Numbered from the stretch's first letter, positions 1-9,067 are shown. The stretch: 64,000 nucleotides of DNA from Hyphomicrobiales bacterium (GCA_900473795.1 UCMT01000005.1:62001-126000); one strand, 5' to 3'. Notes: generated by a model from the sequence alone, not told the origin. Made by a program: numbers and translations.

Positions 1-254
1 TCCGTGCGGATCGCTTCGAAAAGGCGGGCGACCGCATTGGCATCGCCGATATCGGCCCTGACCGCACGCACGGTGCCGCCCGTTTGCAACGCCATCTCGC
101 TGGCGGCTTTCTCGAGCACCTCGGCGCGCCGGCCGGTGATGACGACGGTATAACCCTCGGCGCTCAGGGCTTCGGCGATGCCGCGTCCGACACCGGTGCC
201 GCCGCCTGTCACCAATGCAATCTTGCCGTCGCCGGACTTCGAACCACGCGCCAT
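1..254 (-). CDS. SDR-family oxidoreductase, N-terminal part (cut by window edge)
   Basis: The reverse strand encodes MARGSKSGDGKIALVTGGG followed by TGVGRGIAEAL, the glycine-rich TGxxxGxG nucleotide-binding motif of classical short-chain dehydrogenases. About 84 residues are present; the catalytic YxxxK part lies beyond base 1. The ATG (252-254) comes one base after the TGA of the DenD-like gene, so the two are almost certainly co-transcribed. By context it should act on a sugar acid or polyol linked to the DenD step; that substrate is inference. Confidence 0.8.
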   Translation of the reverse strand, partial: MARGSKSGDGKIALVTGGGTGVGRGIAEALSAEGYTVVITGRRAEVLEKAASEMALQTGGTVRAVRADIGDANAVARLFEAIRT

Positions 255-255
255 G

Positions 256-1239
256 TCAGATCTGTCCTCCGAGCTCGTCTTCGATATGGATCCTGATGAT
301 CTCGTCGAAGTTGGTCTCGGCCTTGAAGCCGAGTTCGGCCGCGCGCCGCGCATCGAAATCGGTCGGCCAACCCGACACAATGGATCGGATCACCGGGTCC
401 GGCTTCCGGCGGATCAACTTGACCGCCTTCTCACCGGCGACGCGCCGCAGCGCCTCGATCTCCTCGCCGACGAGGGCGGAAAGGCCGGGCATGGTCAGAT
501 TGCGTCTCGGCCCGATCGCCGACGTATCCATCCGCGCGGCATGGACGAAGAAGCCGATCGCCGAGCGCGGGCTCGCAAACCAGTGGCGCACGTCCTCGTC
601 GACGGGCAACACTGCCTCCTGACCGGCGAGCGGCTCGCGCAGAATATTGGAAAAGAAGCCGGATGCCGCCTTGTTGGGCTTGCCCGGGCGGATGCAGATC
701 GTCGGCAGGCGGATGCCGACGCCGTCGAAAATATCGCGCCTCGAATAATCGGCCAGCAGCAGTTCGCAGATCGCCTTTTGCGTGCCGTAACTCGTCAGCG
801 GCGTGGTGAAGAACGAATCGCCGATCTTGTCCGGGAACGGCTGGCCGAAGACGGCGATCGACGAGGCAAAGATGACGCGCGGTACATAAGGCTCCCGCAG
901 CCCCTCATGGCGGATTGCCTCGAAGAGCGCCCGCGTTCCGTCGAGGTTGACCTGGTAGCCCTTGTCGAAATCGGCCTCCGCCTCGCCGGAAACGATCGCC
1001 GCGAGATGGAAGATCACGCCGGGCCGCAAAGCGACGAGTTTCTCCGCGGCGCCGTCCTTTGAAAGATCAAGTGCAAGCGGCGTTGCGACGGTCGACAGCG
1101 ACGGCGGCACCGGCGGCTCGATGACGTCCACCAGCGTCAGCTTGCCGATGTCGTAGCCCAATGCACCTGCCTCAAGGGCAAACTTCTCCACCAGCTTGCG
1201 GCCGATCATTCCAGCCGCGCCAATCACCATGACATGCAT
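256..1239 (-). CDS. denD: DenD-like NAD-dependent D-erythronate dehydrogenase
   Basis: Protein of 327 residues of the extended SDR (epimerase/dehydratase) type. The N-terminus MHVMVIGAAGMIGRKL carries the GxxGxxG dinucleotide fold and SYGTQK supplies the YxxxK catalytic pair. Overall it resembles D-erythronate 2-dehydrogenase (DenD), which oxidises D-erythronate in four-carbon sugar-acid catabolism. A longer reading frame begins at 1320, but the start at 1239 puts the methionine directly before the Rossmann strand and has AGGGAGA about 7 bases upstream. The GntR/FCD regulator upstream on the same strand and the SDR one base downstream suggest a small regulated catabolic operon. The exact substrate is inferred from family resemblance. 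Confidence 0.75.
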   Translation of the reverse strand: MHVMVIGAAGMIGRKLVEKFALEAGALGYDIGKLTLVDVIEPPVPPSLSTVATPLALDLSKDGAAEKLVALRPGVIFHLAAIVSGEAEADFDKGYQVNLDGTRALFEAIRHEGLREPYVPRVIFASSIAVFGQPFPDKIGDSFFTTPLTSYGTQKAICELLLADYSRRDIFDGVGIRLPTICIRPGKPNKAASGFFSNILREPLAGQEAVLPVDEDVRHWFASPRSAIGFFVHAARMDTSAIGPRRNLTMPGLSALVGEEIEALRRVAGEKAVKLIRRKPDPVIRSIVSGWPTDFDARRAAELGFKAETNFDEIIRIHIEDELGGQI

Positions 1240-1380
1240 TCTCGGCAATCTCCCTGTCTGCCGCCCGCCAGCGCCGCGCGTCAAATGTGGACGCGCAAAG
1301 GACGCTGCCTTTGAAATCACTGCACAAGCCGGATCAGCCGGCCGTCCCGCTCTTGCTCTTTTCCGACCCCAATTGCTCCC

Positions 1381-2109
1381 TCAGGTCAGCAGTTCCTTCG
1401 TCGTGTCGTAGATCCGGGTGAGGTGCTGGCGAAAGGCTGCAACCACCGCCTCCCGGTCGCGCCGGGCCAGCGCCTCGACGATCTCGGTGTGGTCGTCGTA
1501 ACTCGCGTCGATGGCGCCCGGCCGCGACATGGCGCTGCGCCGGTAGTTCATCATGTAGGTGTAGAGATCGGTGACGAAATCGGAGAGCAGCGGGTTGCCG
1601 CAGGCCCGGTAGATCGCCACATGGAATTCGCGGTCGCAGATCAGGAAGCGCATGGCGTCGTCGCCACAGAGCTTCTGCGCGTCGAGCAGGCTTCTGAGCT
1701 TGCTCATCGTGTCTTCGTCGATCCTCTCGGCTGCATCGCCGACGACCTTCAGCTCGATATGCAGCCGGGCGGCGTGAACGTCCTCGAGATCGTAGCTGTC
1801 GATGGCGTTGGGCGAAGCGATGGTGACGGTGAGATGGCTGAGATCGACGTTGCAGACCCGCGTGCGGCTGCCCTGGGACACCTCGACGATGCCGCGCGCG
1901 GCAAGTGTCTGGATCGCGCCGCGCACCGTCTCCCTGCTGACATGAAGCACATTGGCGAGTTCGCGTTCGCCCGGCAACACGTCGCCGGGGCGCAGCATGT
2001 TGGTGGCGATCAGCACCATCAGCTTCTCGACTATGACATCGCGCGTCGTGCGGCGGTCAAGGCTCTGCCCGACCTTCGGCATCTGCGTGAGTATCGGGCT
2101 GCCTTCCAT
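1381..2109 (-). CDS. GntR family regulator, FadR/FCD subfamily
   Basis: Protein of 242 residues. An N-terminal winged helix (LRPGDVLPGERELANVL, then VSRETVRGAIQTLAARG) is followed by an all-helical FCD ligand domain with the metal-type histidines in DREFHVAIYRACGN and DDHTEIVEALARRD. This subfamily usually represses genes for organic-acid or sugar-acid catabolism and is released by a carboxylate. The open frame extends to 2235, but 2109 (MEGSPILTQ) has TTGGAGA 5-6 bases upstream and is preferred. It lies 141 bases upstream of the DenD-like gene in the same direction and probably controls it. CTGGTTGGTCCAG at about 2131-2143 is an imperfect dyad that could be its own operator. Confidence 0.85.
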   Translation of the reverse strand: MEGSPILTQMPKVGQSLDRRTTRDVIVEKLMVLIATNMLRPGDVLPGERELANVLHVSRETVRGAIQTLAARGIVEVSQGSRTRVCNVDLSHLTVTIASPNAIDSYDLEDVHAARLHIELKVVGDAAERIDEDTMSKLRSLLDAQKLCGDDAMRFLICDREFHVAIYRACGNPLLSDFVTDLYTYMMNYRRSAMSRPGAIDASYDDHTEIVEALARRDREAVVAAFRQHLTRIYDTTKELLT

Positions 2110-2336
2110 CGCGGTCTCCAACTGACCCACTGGTTGGTCCAGCAGATCAGTTGCGATGGAACTGCCAAAAACCTGCCGCGTCAAGTAACTTCGTCGCTGC
2201 AGTGCATCAAAAATATGCGCGTAATACGTGTACAATCCGCCAGACCGGAATGCAAGTTTTAGTCGTACATTGGCTGCCTGAACGGTACGCGATTATCCCC
2301 GCAGATGCCGGCGGTGCGCCGGACCAACTGCACGTA

Positions 2337-2414
2337 TCCTTGGATCGGAGCCGATCCAAGGATAGAAACATCCAGCGATTCAAAGTGCTTAGAGTGACCT
2401 TTGTGCGTCTGATC
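2337..2414. repeat. Degenerate member of the nested-hairpin intergenic repeat family
   Basis: Begins with a perfect 11-bp inverted repeat, TCCTTGGATCG / CGATCCAAGGA (2337-2362). It continues with CAGCGATTCAAAGTGCTTAG and GTGACCTTTGTGCGTCTG, which match in order the middle of the repeats at 25691-25791 and 59417-59520. The terminal GACGCGCGGCGCTGTAG half is lost. Confidence 0.6.
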
Positions 2415-2437
2415 ACAGTACACGACAGTTCCGGGAA

Positions 2438-2557
2438 CACCCCCTCTGTCACTTCGTGACATCTCCCCCTCAAGGGGGGAGATCGGGAGCAAGAGATCAG
2501 CTTCACGCCAATCTCCCCCCTTGAGGGGGGAGATGCCCGGCAGGGCAGAGGAGGGTG
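2438..2557. repeat. RIME-type palindromic element, copy 1
   Basis: Intergenic element that starts CACCCCCTCTGTCACTTCG and has arms CATCTCCCCCTCAAGGGGGG and CTCCCCCCTTGAGGGGGGAG, ending with CCCGGCAGGGCAGAGGAGGG. It resembles the Rhizobium-specific intergenic mosaic elements (RIME). A second copy lies in the opposite orientation at 49575-49688. With the repeat at 2337-2414 it accounts for most of the gap between the GntR gene and the aldehyde dehydrogenase gene. Confidence 0.75.
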
Positions 2558-2632
2558 AGACGGCCACTGTCGTAAAAGAAGCTCCGCCGCGCCGGACCGT
2601 TCAGCCAAGCGGCATCGATGTCCGGCGCGTAT

Positions 2633-4075
2633 TTACTTGCAGATCGCCGCGGCCAGGAAGCCGCGCATGGCGTCGCCGAAGGGCGGGCGCATCATATATT
2701 CCGCTTCCACCATCTTACTCTGGTGGTAGACCGCGCGGGGATACGAGAAGGTCAGGAAACCGAACTTGCCGTGATAGGCCCCCATGCCCGAATGGCCGAC
2801 GCCGCCGAAGGGCAGGCCTTCCGCCGTGACATGGCTCATGCAGTCGTTGACCGTCACCCCGCCGGAGGTCGTATTGTCGAGGACGCGGGCCTCCTCTTCG
2901 TGATCCCGGCTGAAGTAATAGAGCGCGAGCGGGCGCGGCCTGGCATTGATGCGGTCGATGACGTCGGCGATATCGCGATAGGGAACGATCGGCAGCACGG
3001 GTCCGAAGATTTCCTCCTGCAGCACGCGCATTTCCTCCGCGGGGTCGAGGATCAGGGTCGGAGGAATGCGGTGGGCGGATTGCTGGGAGAAATTCTCAGC
3101 CGCCGGATTGATCTCGATGATGCGCGCACCCTTGGCCTTTGCATCGTCGATCAGCCCCACGACGCGGGCATGGTGGCGGGCATTGACGATCGAGGTGTAG
3201 TCCGGGTTTTCCTTCAGCGCCGGATACATCGCGCCAACCGCCGCGACCGCGTGTTCGGCAAAGGCCTCGACGCTTTCCTCCGGCACATAGACATAATCCG
3301 GGGCAAGGCAGATCTGGCCGGCGTTCAGCGTCTTGACCGTCATGACGCGGCGCGCCGCATCGGCGAGATCGGCAGAACGGCCGATGACGACGGGCGACTT
3401 GCCGCCGAGTTCAAGCGTCAGCGGCGTCAGATTCTCCGCCGCCGCGCGCATGACATGATGGGCGATCGCGGTCCCGCCGGTGAAGATCAGGTGGTCGAAG
3501 GCAAGGCTCGTGAAGGCCGTGCCCGTGGCCGGGCCGCCCTGAACGACGGCGATTTCCGTTTCGTCGAAGGCGCCGGCGATGAGCTCCGCCATCAGCGCTG
3601 CCGAGGCCGGTGTGACCTCGGACGGCTTGATCATGGCGCGGTTGCCGGCCGCGAGAATGCCGGCGAGCGGCGCAAGGGCGAGCTGATAGGGGAAATTCCA
3701 GGGGCTGAGGATCCCGACGATCCCTTTCGGCTGATAGACGACTTCGGCCACCGCATCCGGGAACAGGGCCTCGTGCTTTTCGGGTTTCAGCCATTCGGCG
3801 ACATGGGCCTTGGCATATTTGAGCGAGCCGACGCAGGTGAAGACGTCGAGAAGCAGGCTCGCCTCGACGCTGCGACTGCCGAAATCCTGCGAAAGTGCCG
3901 CGGCAATCGCGTCCTTGTGGTCGACGAGCAGGCCAATGACGCGGTCGATGCGATCGATCCGGGTCTCGATGCTGGGTGACCCTTCCTTGAGGAAGGATGC
4001 CCTCTGCCGGGCAAGCAGCGCCTTCATGGCATCGGGGCTGGTATCGGCGGCAATGATCGGGGTGACGGTGTTCAT
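2633..4075 (-). CDS. Coniferyl-aldehyde dehydrogenase family protein
   Basis: Aldehyde dehydrogenase of 480 residues. The general base E222 sits in LTLELGGKSP and the nucleophile C256 in TLNAGQICLAPDYVY. PWNFPYQ (about 126-131) and the C-terminal FGGVGHSGMGAYHGKFGF are typical of the coniferyl-aldehyde dehydrogenase (CalB-like) branch. It should oxidise an aromatic aldehyde to its acid with NAD(P). It is the last gene of a four-gene minus-strand run with feruloyl-CoA synthetase and hydroxycinnamoyl-CoA hydratase-lyase. In that setting the substrate could be coniferaldehyde (giving ferulate), vanillin (giving vanillate) or both; the sequence does not decide. The ADH stop is 21 bases upstream, with GGGAGGAA before the ATG. 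Confidence 0.85.
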   Translation of the reverse strand: MNTVTPIIAADTSPDAMKALLARQRASFLKEGSPSIETRIDRIDRVIGLLVDHKDAIAAALSQDFGSRSVEASLLLDVFTCVGSLKYAKAHVAEWLKPEKHEALFPDAVAEVVYQPKGIVGILSPWNFPYQLALAPLAGILAAGNRAMIKPSEVTPASAALMAELIAGAFDETEIAVVQGGPATGTAFTSLAFDHLIFTGGTAIAHHVMRAAAENLTPLTLELGGKSPVVIGRSADLADAARRVMTVKTLNAGQICLAPDYVYVPEESVEAFAEHAVAAVGAMYPALKENPDYTSIVNARHHARVVGLIDDAKAKGARIIEINPAAENFSQQSAHRIPPTLILDPAEEMRVLQEEIFGPVLPIVPYRDIADVIDRINARPRPLALYYFSRDHEEEARVLDNTTSGGVTVNDCMSHVTAEGLPFGGVGHSGMGAYHGKFGFLTFSYPRAVYHQSKMVEAEYMMRPPFGDAMRGFLAAAICK

Positions 4076-4096
4076 TGTTTCCTCCCTTGAACGGTG

Positions 4097-5203
4097 TCAG
4101 ACGGCCGGCTGGCGCACGATCGGTTTCAGCACGATGCCTTTTTCCGAATCCTCCACCGCCTGGTTGATGTCGGCGAAATCGTAGAATGTGACGAGCCTGT
4201 CGAAGGGGAAGCGGCCCTGCCGGTTAAGGTCGATCAGCAGCGGGATCAGTACATCCGGATTGGAATCGCCCTCGACGATGCCGCGGACGCGGCGTCCGCC
4301 GGACAGGATGTGGGTGAGATCCAGCGTCAGCGTGGCGCCGGCGGGCGAGGCCCCGACGATGCCGCAGGTGCCGCGCGGCGCCAGCACCCGCACGCACTGG
4401 TCGATGACGGCCGGGACGCCGGAGGCATCGATCGAATAGTCGACGCCGGCGCCGGTCAGCGCCATGATGGCGGCGACCGCATCCGTCGCCTTGCCGTTGA
4501 CGATGTCCGTCGCGCCGAGCTCCGCCGCAAGCGCAAGGCGCGTCTCGTTGACGTCGACGGCGATGATCCGCGACGCGCCGACGACCCGCGCCGCCATCAC
4601 CGCGGCGAGGCCGACCGAGCCCATCCCGAAGACGGCCAGCACCTTGCCCGGTTCCACCTTGAGCGCGTTCATCACTGCGCCGGCGCCGGTCTGGATGCCG
4701 CAGGCGAGCGGCCCGAGCAGCGCCAGATCGGCGTCTTCGGGCACTTTCACGACATTGCGCTCATGGCAAAGCGCGTGGCTGGCGAAGGAGGATTGGCCGA
4801 AAATATTGCCGTGGACCGGCACGCCTTCGCAGGAGAGCCCGCTCGAACCGTCGGCCCGCGAACCGAAGAAATTGCGCGGGAAGAATTCGTGGCAATAGGT
4901 TCCCTCGTGATCGTTGCAGCTCGGGCAATGACCGCAGGAATTGAAGGTCATGACCACGTGATCGCCAGGCTTCACCTTGGCGACGCCAGGGCCGACACGC
5001 TCGACGATGCCGGCGCCTTCATGGCCGAGCACGACCGGCTGGGGCACCGGCAGATGCTGGTCGCGCATGACGATATCGGTGTGGCAGACCCCGGTCGCCA
5101 CGACCCGGACGAGGATCTCGCCCTCGCGCGGCTCCTCCAGATCGAGCCTTTCCAATGAAAACGGCGTATGCGGCGCACGCGCCACCGCGGCATGGATCTT
5201 CAT
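4097..5203 (-). CDS. Zinc-dependent aryl/allylic alcohol dehydrogenase
   Basis: Medium-chain dehydrogenase of 368 residues. Catalytic zinc ligands are C40 (GVCHTD), H61/E62 (LGHEGAG) and C168 ([11 protein letters not shown]). Structural-zinc cysteines are C90, C93, C96 and C104. The NAD fold is [15 protein letters not shown]. Sequence style fits the benzyl/aryl-alcohol dehydrogenase (XylB-like) branch. In the ferulate operon it plausibly converts coniferyl alcohol to coniferaldehyde, feeding the neighbouring aldehyde dehydrogenase; this is inference. GGAGGAA precedes the ATG. Confidence 0.85.
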   Translation of the reverse strand: MKIHAAVARAPHTPFSLERLDLEEPREGEILVRVVATGVCHTDIVMRDQHLPVPQPVVLGHEGAGIVERVGPGVAKVKPGDHVVMTFNSCGHCPSCNDHEGTYCHEFFPRNFFGSRADGSSGLSCEGVPVHGNIFGQSSFASHALCHERNVVKVPEDADLALLGPLACGIQTGAGAVMNALKVEPGKVLAVFGMGSVGLAAVMAARVVGASRIIAVDVNETRLALAAELGATDIVNGKATDAVAAIMALTGAGVDYSIDASGVPAVIDQCVRVLAPRGTCGIVGASPAGATLTLDLTHILSGGRRVRGIVEGDSNPDVLIPLLIDLNRQGRFPFDRLVTFYDFADINQAVEDSEKGIVLKPIVRQPAV

Positions 5204-5262
5204 TATCTTCCTCCTCCCGATGATCAGCCCGCGAACGGCCCGGCGAGCCGGGCCTGTTGCCT

Positions 5263-6087
5263 TTAGCGGGCGCGTTTGTAGGCGCCGAGCCCCGGCTGAT
5301 AGGTCTTGTCGTCGAGGAACTGCTTCAGCCCCTCGTCACGCCCCTTGGTCTTGTCGAGAAACAGCATCTGCTCCAGCTTGGCGTAGATGTAATCGTCGGC
5401 GAGGTCCCACGGCAGGTCGCGCACGCGCTTGTAGGTGTCCTTGGCGGCCTTCAGGGTGACCGGGTTCTTTTCGAGCAGGCTGGCGCAGATCTTGCGGACC
5501 CGGGTTTCGAGGTCTGCAAGCGGCACGGCTTCATTGACCAGGCCCATTTCGGCCGCCTTGCGCCCACCGAAAAGTTCGCCGGTCATGATGTAATAGAGAG
5601 CGTCGCGGTGGCGCATCACCTCGGCGACCGCGCGGGTGACGTTGCCGCCCGGCAGGATGCCCCAGTTGATTTCGGAGAGGCCGAAATTCGCCTCCTCGGC
5701 GGCGATGGCAAGATCGCAGGAAACCAGCGGCGTGAAGGCGCCGCCGAAGCACCAGCCGTTGACCATGGCGATCGTGGGCTTCTCGAAATACATCAGCCGG
5801 CTCCACCAGCCGCCGGACTGGCGCCGCGCCTTCAGCGTCGCATCGCGCGGCTTGCCGTCGTTGTCGCGGAAGTATTCCTTGAGATCCATGCCGGCCGACC
5901 AGGATTCGCCAGCACCGCGCAGAACGAGGACGCCGCAGCGGTCGTCCCCTTCGAGCTCGTCAAGCACTTCGAGCATCCGGGCATTCAGCGCCGGGTTCAT
6001 CGCATTGCGCTTTTCCGGGCGGTTGAGGGTCACGAAGGCGATGCCGTTGTCGAATTCGACCAGAACCGGCGATTTCATTTCAGTCAT
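5263..6087 (-). CDS. ech: p-Hydroxycinnamoyl-CoA hydratase/lyase (feruloyl-CoA hydratase-aldolase)
   Basis: Crotonase-fold protein of 274 residues. [17 protein letters not shown] provides the CoA/oxyanion region. [18 protein letters not shown], with E139, is the signature that separates hydroxycinnamoyl-CoA hydratase-lyases from ordinary enoyl-CoA hydratases. The enzyme hydrates feruloyl-CoA or coumaroyl-CoA and cleaves it to vanillin or 4-hydroxybenzaldehyde plus acetyl-CoA. The open frame runs to 6432, but that stretch is antisense-frame noise over the synthetase gene. Start 6087 ([10 protein letters not shown]) has GGAG 8 bases upstream and lies 40 bases after the synthetase stop. The symbol ech is used for this enzyme in Pseudomonas. 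Confidence 0.9.
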   Translation of the reverse strand: MTEMKSPVLVEFDNGIAFVTLNRPEKRNAMNPALNARMLEVLDELEGDDRCGVLVLRGAGESWSAGMDLKEYFRDNDGKPRDATLKARRQSGGWWSRLMYFEKPTIAMVNGWCFGGAFTPLVSCDLAIAAEEANFGLSEINWGILPGGNVTRAVAEVMRHRDALYYIMTGELFGGRKAAEMGLVNEAVPLADLETRVRKICASLLEKNPVTLKAAKDTYKRVRDLPWDLADDYIYAKLEQMLFLDKTKGRDEGLKQFLDDKTYQPGLGAYKRAR

Positions 6088-6127
6088 AGGGTCACTCCAT
6101 AGGTTTCGGGTGAAAGGCCGAACCGCT

Positions 6128-7714
6128 TCACAAAGCTTGTCGCTGAAGGGTTTCGTCGGAATGGAACTGGCGCAGAACATGTTTCTGCACCTTGCCGGAG
6201 GCGGTGCGGGGAATGGTTTCGACAAAGAGGATGCGAGCCGGGCGCTTGAAGGCGGCGAGCCGTGCCGCGCAATGGCCGGCAATCTCGTCGCCCGTTGCCG
6301 TCGCGCCGGGCCGCAGCACGATGTAGGCGACGCCGCATTCGCCCCAGCGGCTGTCGGGCACGCCGACCACCGCGGCATCGAGCACGTCCGGATGGGTTGC
6401 GAGCGCCGCTTCGACCTCGGCGGGGTAAACATTCTCGCCGCCGCTGATATACATGTCCTTCAGCCGGTCGACGACGCGATAGAAGCCGTTTGCCTCGCGT
6501 CGGCCGAGATCGCCGGTGCGGTACCAGCCGTCGGCGAAGGCGGCAGCGGTTTCCCGCGGCTTGTTCCAGTAGCCGGGCGTCACCGCCGGCCCGCGCAGCC
6601 AGAGTTCCCCGATCTCGCCTTCCTTGACCTCGCGACCCTCCTCGTCGACGATGCGAATGTCGAGCAACGGCGCAGGAAGACCGACGCTGCCGGGATTGTC
6701 CTTAACCGCGCGCCGGTCGATCGGCACATGCAGCACTGTTCCGGCCTCGCTCATGCCGTAACCGTTGACCAGCGCAACGCCATCGGCGAGATAGCTTTCG
6801 ATCAGCGCCTGGGTGAGCGGCGCGCCACCGACGAACAGCGCGTGAAGCCCGGCCAGAGCAGCGGCGCTATAGGCGGGATCGTTGCGCAGCGCGAGCGCGA
6901 TCTGCGGCACGGCGAAATAATGGGTAATGGCAAGCTGCGGATCGGCAAGTGCTGCGAGCGTTCTGGCCGGCGTGAAGCGGTCGGAGATGACGAGCGTGCC
7001 GCCCAGCATCAACGTGGTGCGGGCAACGGCGATCAGCCCGATCGTGTGGAAGAACGGCAGGTCGCACAGGGCAACGGAACCGGGGCCGATCTCTCCGACG
7101 AAGGAAAAATTGACGGCGGCGAAAAAGGCGTTGCGACGGGTGATGATGACGCCCTTCGGCTGTCCCGTCGTGCCCGACGTGTAGAGAAGGACGCAGGCCG
7201 CGTCGGCATCGACCGGCACCGGTCCGGCCGGAGCGCCTGCCTCGATCCGCGCTGCGAGCCCGTCCGGGCCGTCAGCGGTCGACAGCGTCGTTATCTGCGG
7301 AACGGCACTCGCGATGCTTTCCACGGTTGCCGCAAATTCCTCGTCGTGAACCAGGAGAGCGGGCGCGCAATCGGCAAGGATCGGCCGAAGCTCGGCGGCG
7401 TTGAGGCGCCAGTTGAGCGGGACATAAACGGCGCCGGCGCGCTGGCAGGCAAAGGCAAGCACGATCGAATCCATCGAGTTGCGCGCCAGCATGGCGACAC
7501 GCGCGCCGTCCCGCCGCGGCCCGAGCAGCTCCTTCAGGAAGCCTGCACAGCGCGCGATGCGCGCATCGAGCCCGGCATAGGTCAGCTGCGTGCCGGTGGC
7601 GATCTCGTAAAGGGCCGGACGATCCGGTGCGACGCGGGCGCGGTAAAGGATCGGATCGCCCTTCACGAGTCCGCATTCCACCGGCGAAGCCATCCCGAAA
7701 AAGGATTGTGCCAT
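6128..7714 (-). CDS. fcs: Feruloyl-CoA / hydroxycinnamate-CoA synthetase
   Basis: ANL-superfamily acyl-CoA synthetase of 528 residues. Motifs in order are the P-loop-like YTSGTTGQPKG (178-188), VNGYGMSEAG, GWYRTGDLGRRE, YISGGENVYPAEVEAAL and the C-terminal lysine K508 in PRTASGKVQKH. It activates the aromatic acid to its CoA ester using ATP. Placement directly before the hydratase-lyase makes ferulate or p-coumarate the probable substrate. Start 7714 (MAQSFFGM) follows GGGAGGAG by 4 bases and is preferred over the frame start at 7753. It is the promoter-proximal gene of the operon; the palindrome 7757-7779 lies about 43 bases upstream of its start. Confidence 0.87.
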   Translation of the reverse strand: MAQSFFGMASPVECGLVKGDPILYRARVAPDRPALYEIATGTQLTYAGLDARIARCAGFLKELLGPRRDGARVAMLARNSMDSIVLAFACQRAGAVYVPLNWRLNAAELRPILADCAPALLVHDEEFAATVESIASAVPQITTLSTADGPDGLAARIEAGAPAGPVPVDADAACVLLYTSGTTGQPKGVIITRRNAFFAAVNFSFVGEIGPGSVALCDLPFFHTIGLIAVARTTLMLGGTLVISDRFTPARTLAALADPQLAITHYFAVPQIALALRNDPAYSAAALAGLHALFVGGAPLTQALIESYLADGVALVNGYGMSEAGTVLHVPIDRRAVKDNPGSVGLPAPLLDIRIVDEEGREVKEGEIGELWLRGPAVTPGYWNKPRETAAAFADGWYRTGDLGRREANGFYRVVDRLKDMYISGGENVYPAEVEAALATHPDVLDAAVVGVPDSRWGECGVAYIVLRPGATATGDEIAGHCAARLAAFKRPARILFVETIPRTASGKVQKHVLRQFHSDETLQRQAL

Positions 7715-7756
7715 TTTCTCCTCCCATGCCCGCCGCCCCTCCGCGGTAGGCATTTA

Positions 7757-7779
7757 ATTTGTATGTAACACATACTAAT
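7757..7779. promoter_or_regulatory. Probable MarR operator of the ferulate operon
   Basis: Inverted repeat ATTTGTATGT-aac-ACATACTAAT: 10-bp arms with one mismatch and a 3-bp centre. It lies in the 190-bp gap between divergent fcs and marR, close to the fcs start. Position and symmetry fit a site for the MarR protein encoded next door, as for CouR/FerR-type hydroxycinnamoyl-CoA sensors. Binding is inferred. Confidence 0.65.
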
Positions 7780-7904
7780 ATTTTTTAAGCGGGATGCAAG
7801 AGGCTGTTCGATGCAGCGGGGAAATATTCCGTTCCGTCTCGATAAGTTATTGACGAAACCGCTCATTTTGATGGTTATGATGCCTGGTGAGGCGAGGTAG
7901 AACG

Positions 7905-8390
7905 ATGAGCAAAAAGCCACCGCAGGACGAAGTCGAGAGCGACGACGCTCACGCAATGCCGAGGCTCGACGTCGGCCGGCTGGGTGACCTGCTGGGTTTT
8001 CATCTGCGCATGGCGCATGTCGCGATCTACCGCGATTTTGCCGAAACCATGGCGGACCTCGCCCTCACGCAGAAGCAGCTTGCGGTGATGGAACTCATCG
8101 CGGCCAATCCGGGCACATCGCAAATCGACCTCGCCCATACGCTCGGAACCGACCGGGCGACGATGATGGCTCTCGTCAATCGGCTGGCAGCGCGCGACCT
8201 GATCGAGCGCCGCCCCTCGTCTGCCGACCGCCGGCGCCAGGAGCTTCACCTGACGAAAGAAGGACGTGCAGTGCTGACCCGGGCGCGCAAGCTGATCGAC
8301 ATCCACGAACAGCGTTTCATTGACCTCTTTTCGCTCGCGGAGATGGACGCGTTACTGGTGGCGCTGAAACGGATATATAAAGAGCGCTGA
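7905..8390 (+). CDS. MarR family regulator, probable ferulate-operon repressor
   Basis: Protein of 161 residues with a MarR winged helix: QKQLAVMELIAANPGTSQIDLAHTL (recognition part TDRATMMALVNRLAARDLI) and a basic wing RRPSSADRRRQELHLTKEG. Divergent from the feruloyl-CoA synthetase operon. MarR regulators in this position in other proteobacteria (CouR, FerR) repress the pathway and are released by the hydroxycinnamoyl-CoA thioester; that ligand is inferred here. Start 7905 is preferred over the in-frame 7887 because it fits the conserved N-terminal length. Confidence 0.85.
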   Translation: MSKKPPQDEVESDDAHAMPRLDVGRLGDLLGFHLRMAHVAIYRDFAETMADLALTQKQLAVMELIAANPGTSQIDLAHTLGTDRATMMALVNRLAARDLIERRPSSADRRRQELHLTKEGRAVLTRARKLIDIHEQRFIDLFSLAEMDALLVALKRIYKER

Positions 8391-8447
8391 CAAGGCCCGG
8401 CAGCGGCAAACAGCCCGGCAGATGCCGCGCTGAAATCCATGGCTATC

Positions 8448-8924
8448 TCAAAGCCTTTGCAGCAATGCCCGGCCGATGGTTTTGGGTGGTTCGCTGCGCA
8501 GGACAAGCGACGTCGTCACCGCTCCGTATCGGGCGATCGTGTCGACGATCGTCTCCAGTTCCCCCGGCGTCGGAACCAGCACCTTCAGGAGAAAGCAATC
8601 CTCGCCGGTCAGGCGCAAGACTTCCATGACGTGCGGCATTTCGGAAAACAGCTTGAGGCAGGCGCGAATATGCTCATGCGTCGTGCGCAGGCGAATGACC
8701 GCCATCATCCCGAGCCCCAGGGCCGCAGCGTCGATGCGTCCCGCGTAGCCGCAAATGATGCCCTTCTCCTCCAGCCGCTTGACCCGCTCCGACGTCGCCG
8801 GCTGGGAGAGCCCGACGCGGCGCCCCAGCTCCGAAATCGCGATGCGGCCGTTTTCCTGCATCACTTCGATGATGGCGATATCGGTCGGATCGAGCGCGGA
8901 CCGGTCCGTTTCGGCAGTTCCCAT
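8448..8924 (-). CDS. Lrp/AsnC family transcriptional regulator
   Basis: Protein of 158 residues. The N-terminal HTH is LDPTDIAIIEVMQENGRI to TSERVKRLEEKGII. A RAM/ASNC ligand domain follows (MMAVIRLRTTHEHIRACL, GEDCFLLKVLVPTPGEL). Convergent with the MarR gene. No amino-acid metabolism gene is adjacent except the DapA-family gene about 1.9 kb away, so its target is unknown. It is probably a local regulator rather than Lrp itself. Confidence 0.87.
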   Translation of the reverse strand: MGTAETDRSALDPTDIAIIEVMQENGRIAISELGRRVGLSQPATSERVKRLEEKGIICGYAGRIDAAALGLGMMAVIRLRTTHEHIRACLKLFSEMPHVMEVLRLTGEDCFLLKVLVPTPGELETIVDTIARYGAVTTSLVLRSEPPKTIGRALLQRL

Positions 8925-9013
8925 ATTTCACCTTCAATCCATCGGCAATCGGCAGCATTTTCCGATGAGTTCTCATTCAAAACCGGCCGCGTGTCCATCA
9001 TCTTCGCAACATA

Positions 9014-9051
9014 GCGGATGATTTCAGGCTGATCGACCTGAGATCATCCGC
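9014..9051. repeat. Imperfect hairpin GCGGATGAT...ATCATCCGC
   Basis: Arms of 9 bp (GCGGATGAT / ATCATCCGC) continue after one mismatch with TCAGG / CCTGA around the loop ctgatcga. No T-run follows, so it is not an obvious terminator. It lies upstream of the hydrolase pseudogene. Confidence 0.5.
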
Positions 9052-9067
9052 TCTTATCGAAAGATTG

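Noticed and set aside
2438-2557. Reading the tandem dyads as a CRISPR-like array
   Set aside because: Only two units, palindromic, no regular spacers; fits a RIME element.
2618-3979. A 453-residue plus-strand frame opposite the aldehyde dehydrogenase
   Set aside because: High-GC shadow frame rich in R, G and D without motifs; the minus-strand gene has complete catalytic motifs.
5263-6432. A 389-residue frame covering the hydratase-lyase and 340 bases upstream
   Set aside because: The first 115 residues lie antisense-frame over the synthetase gene and have no family resemblance; the start at 6087 has a good ribosome site.
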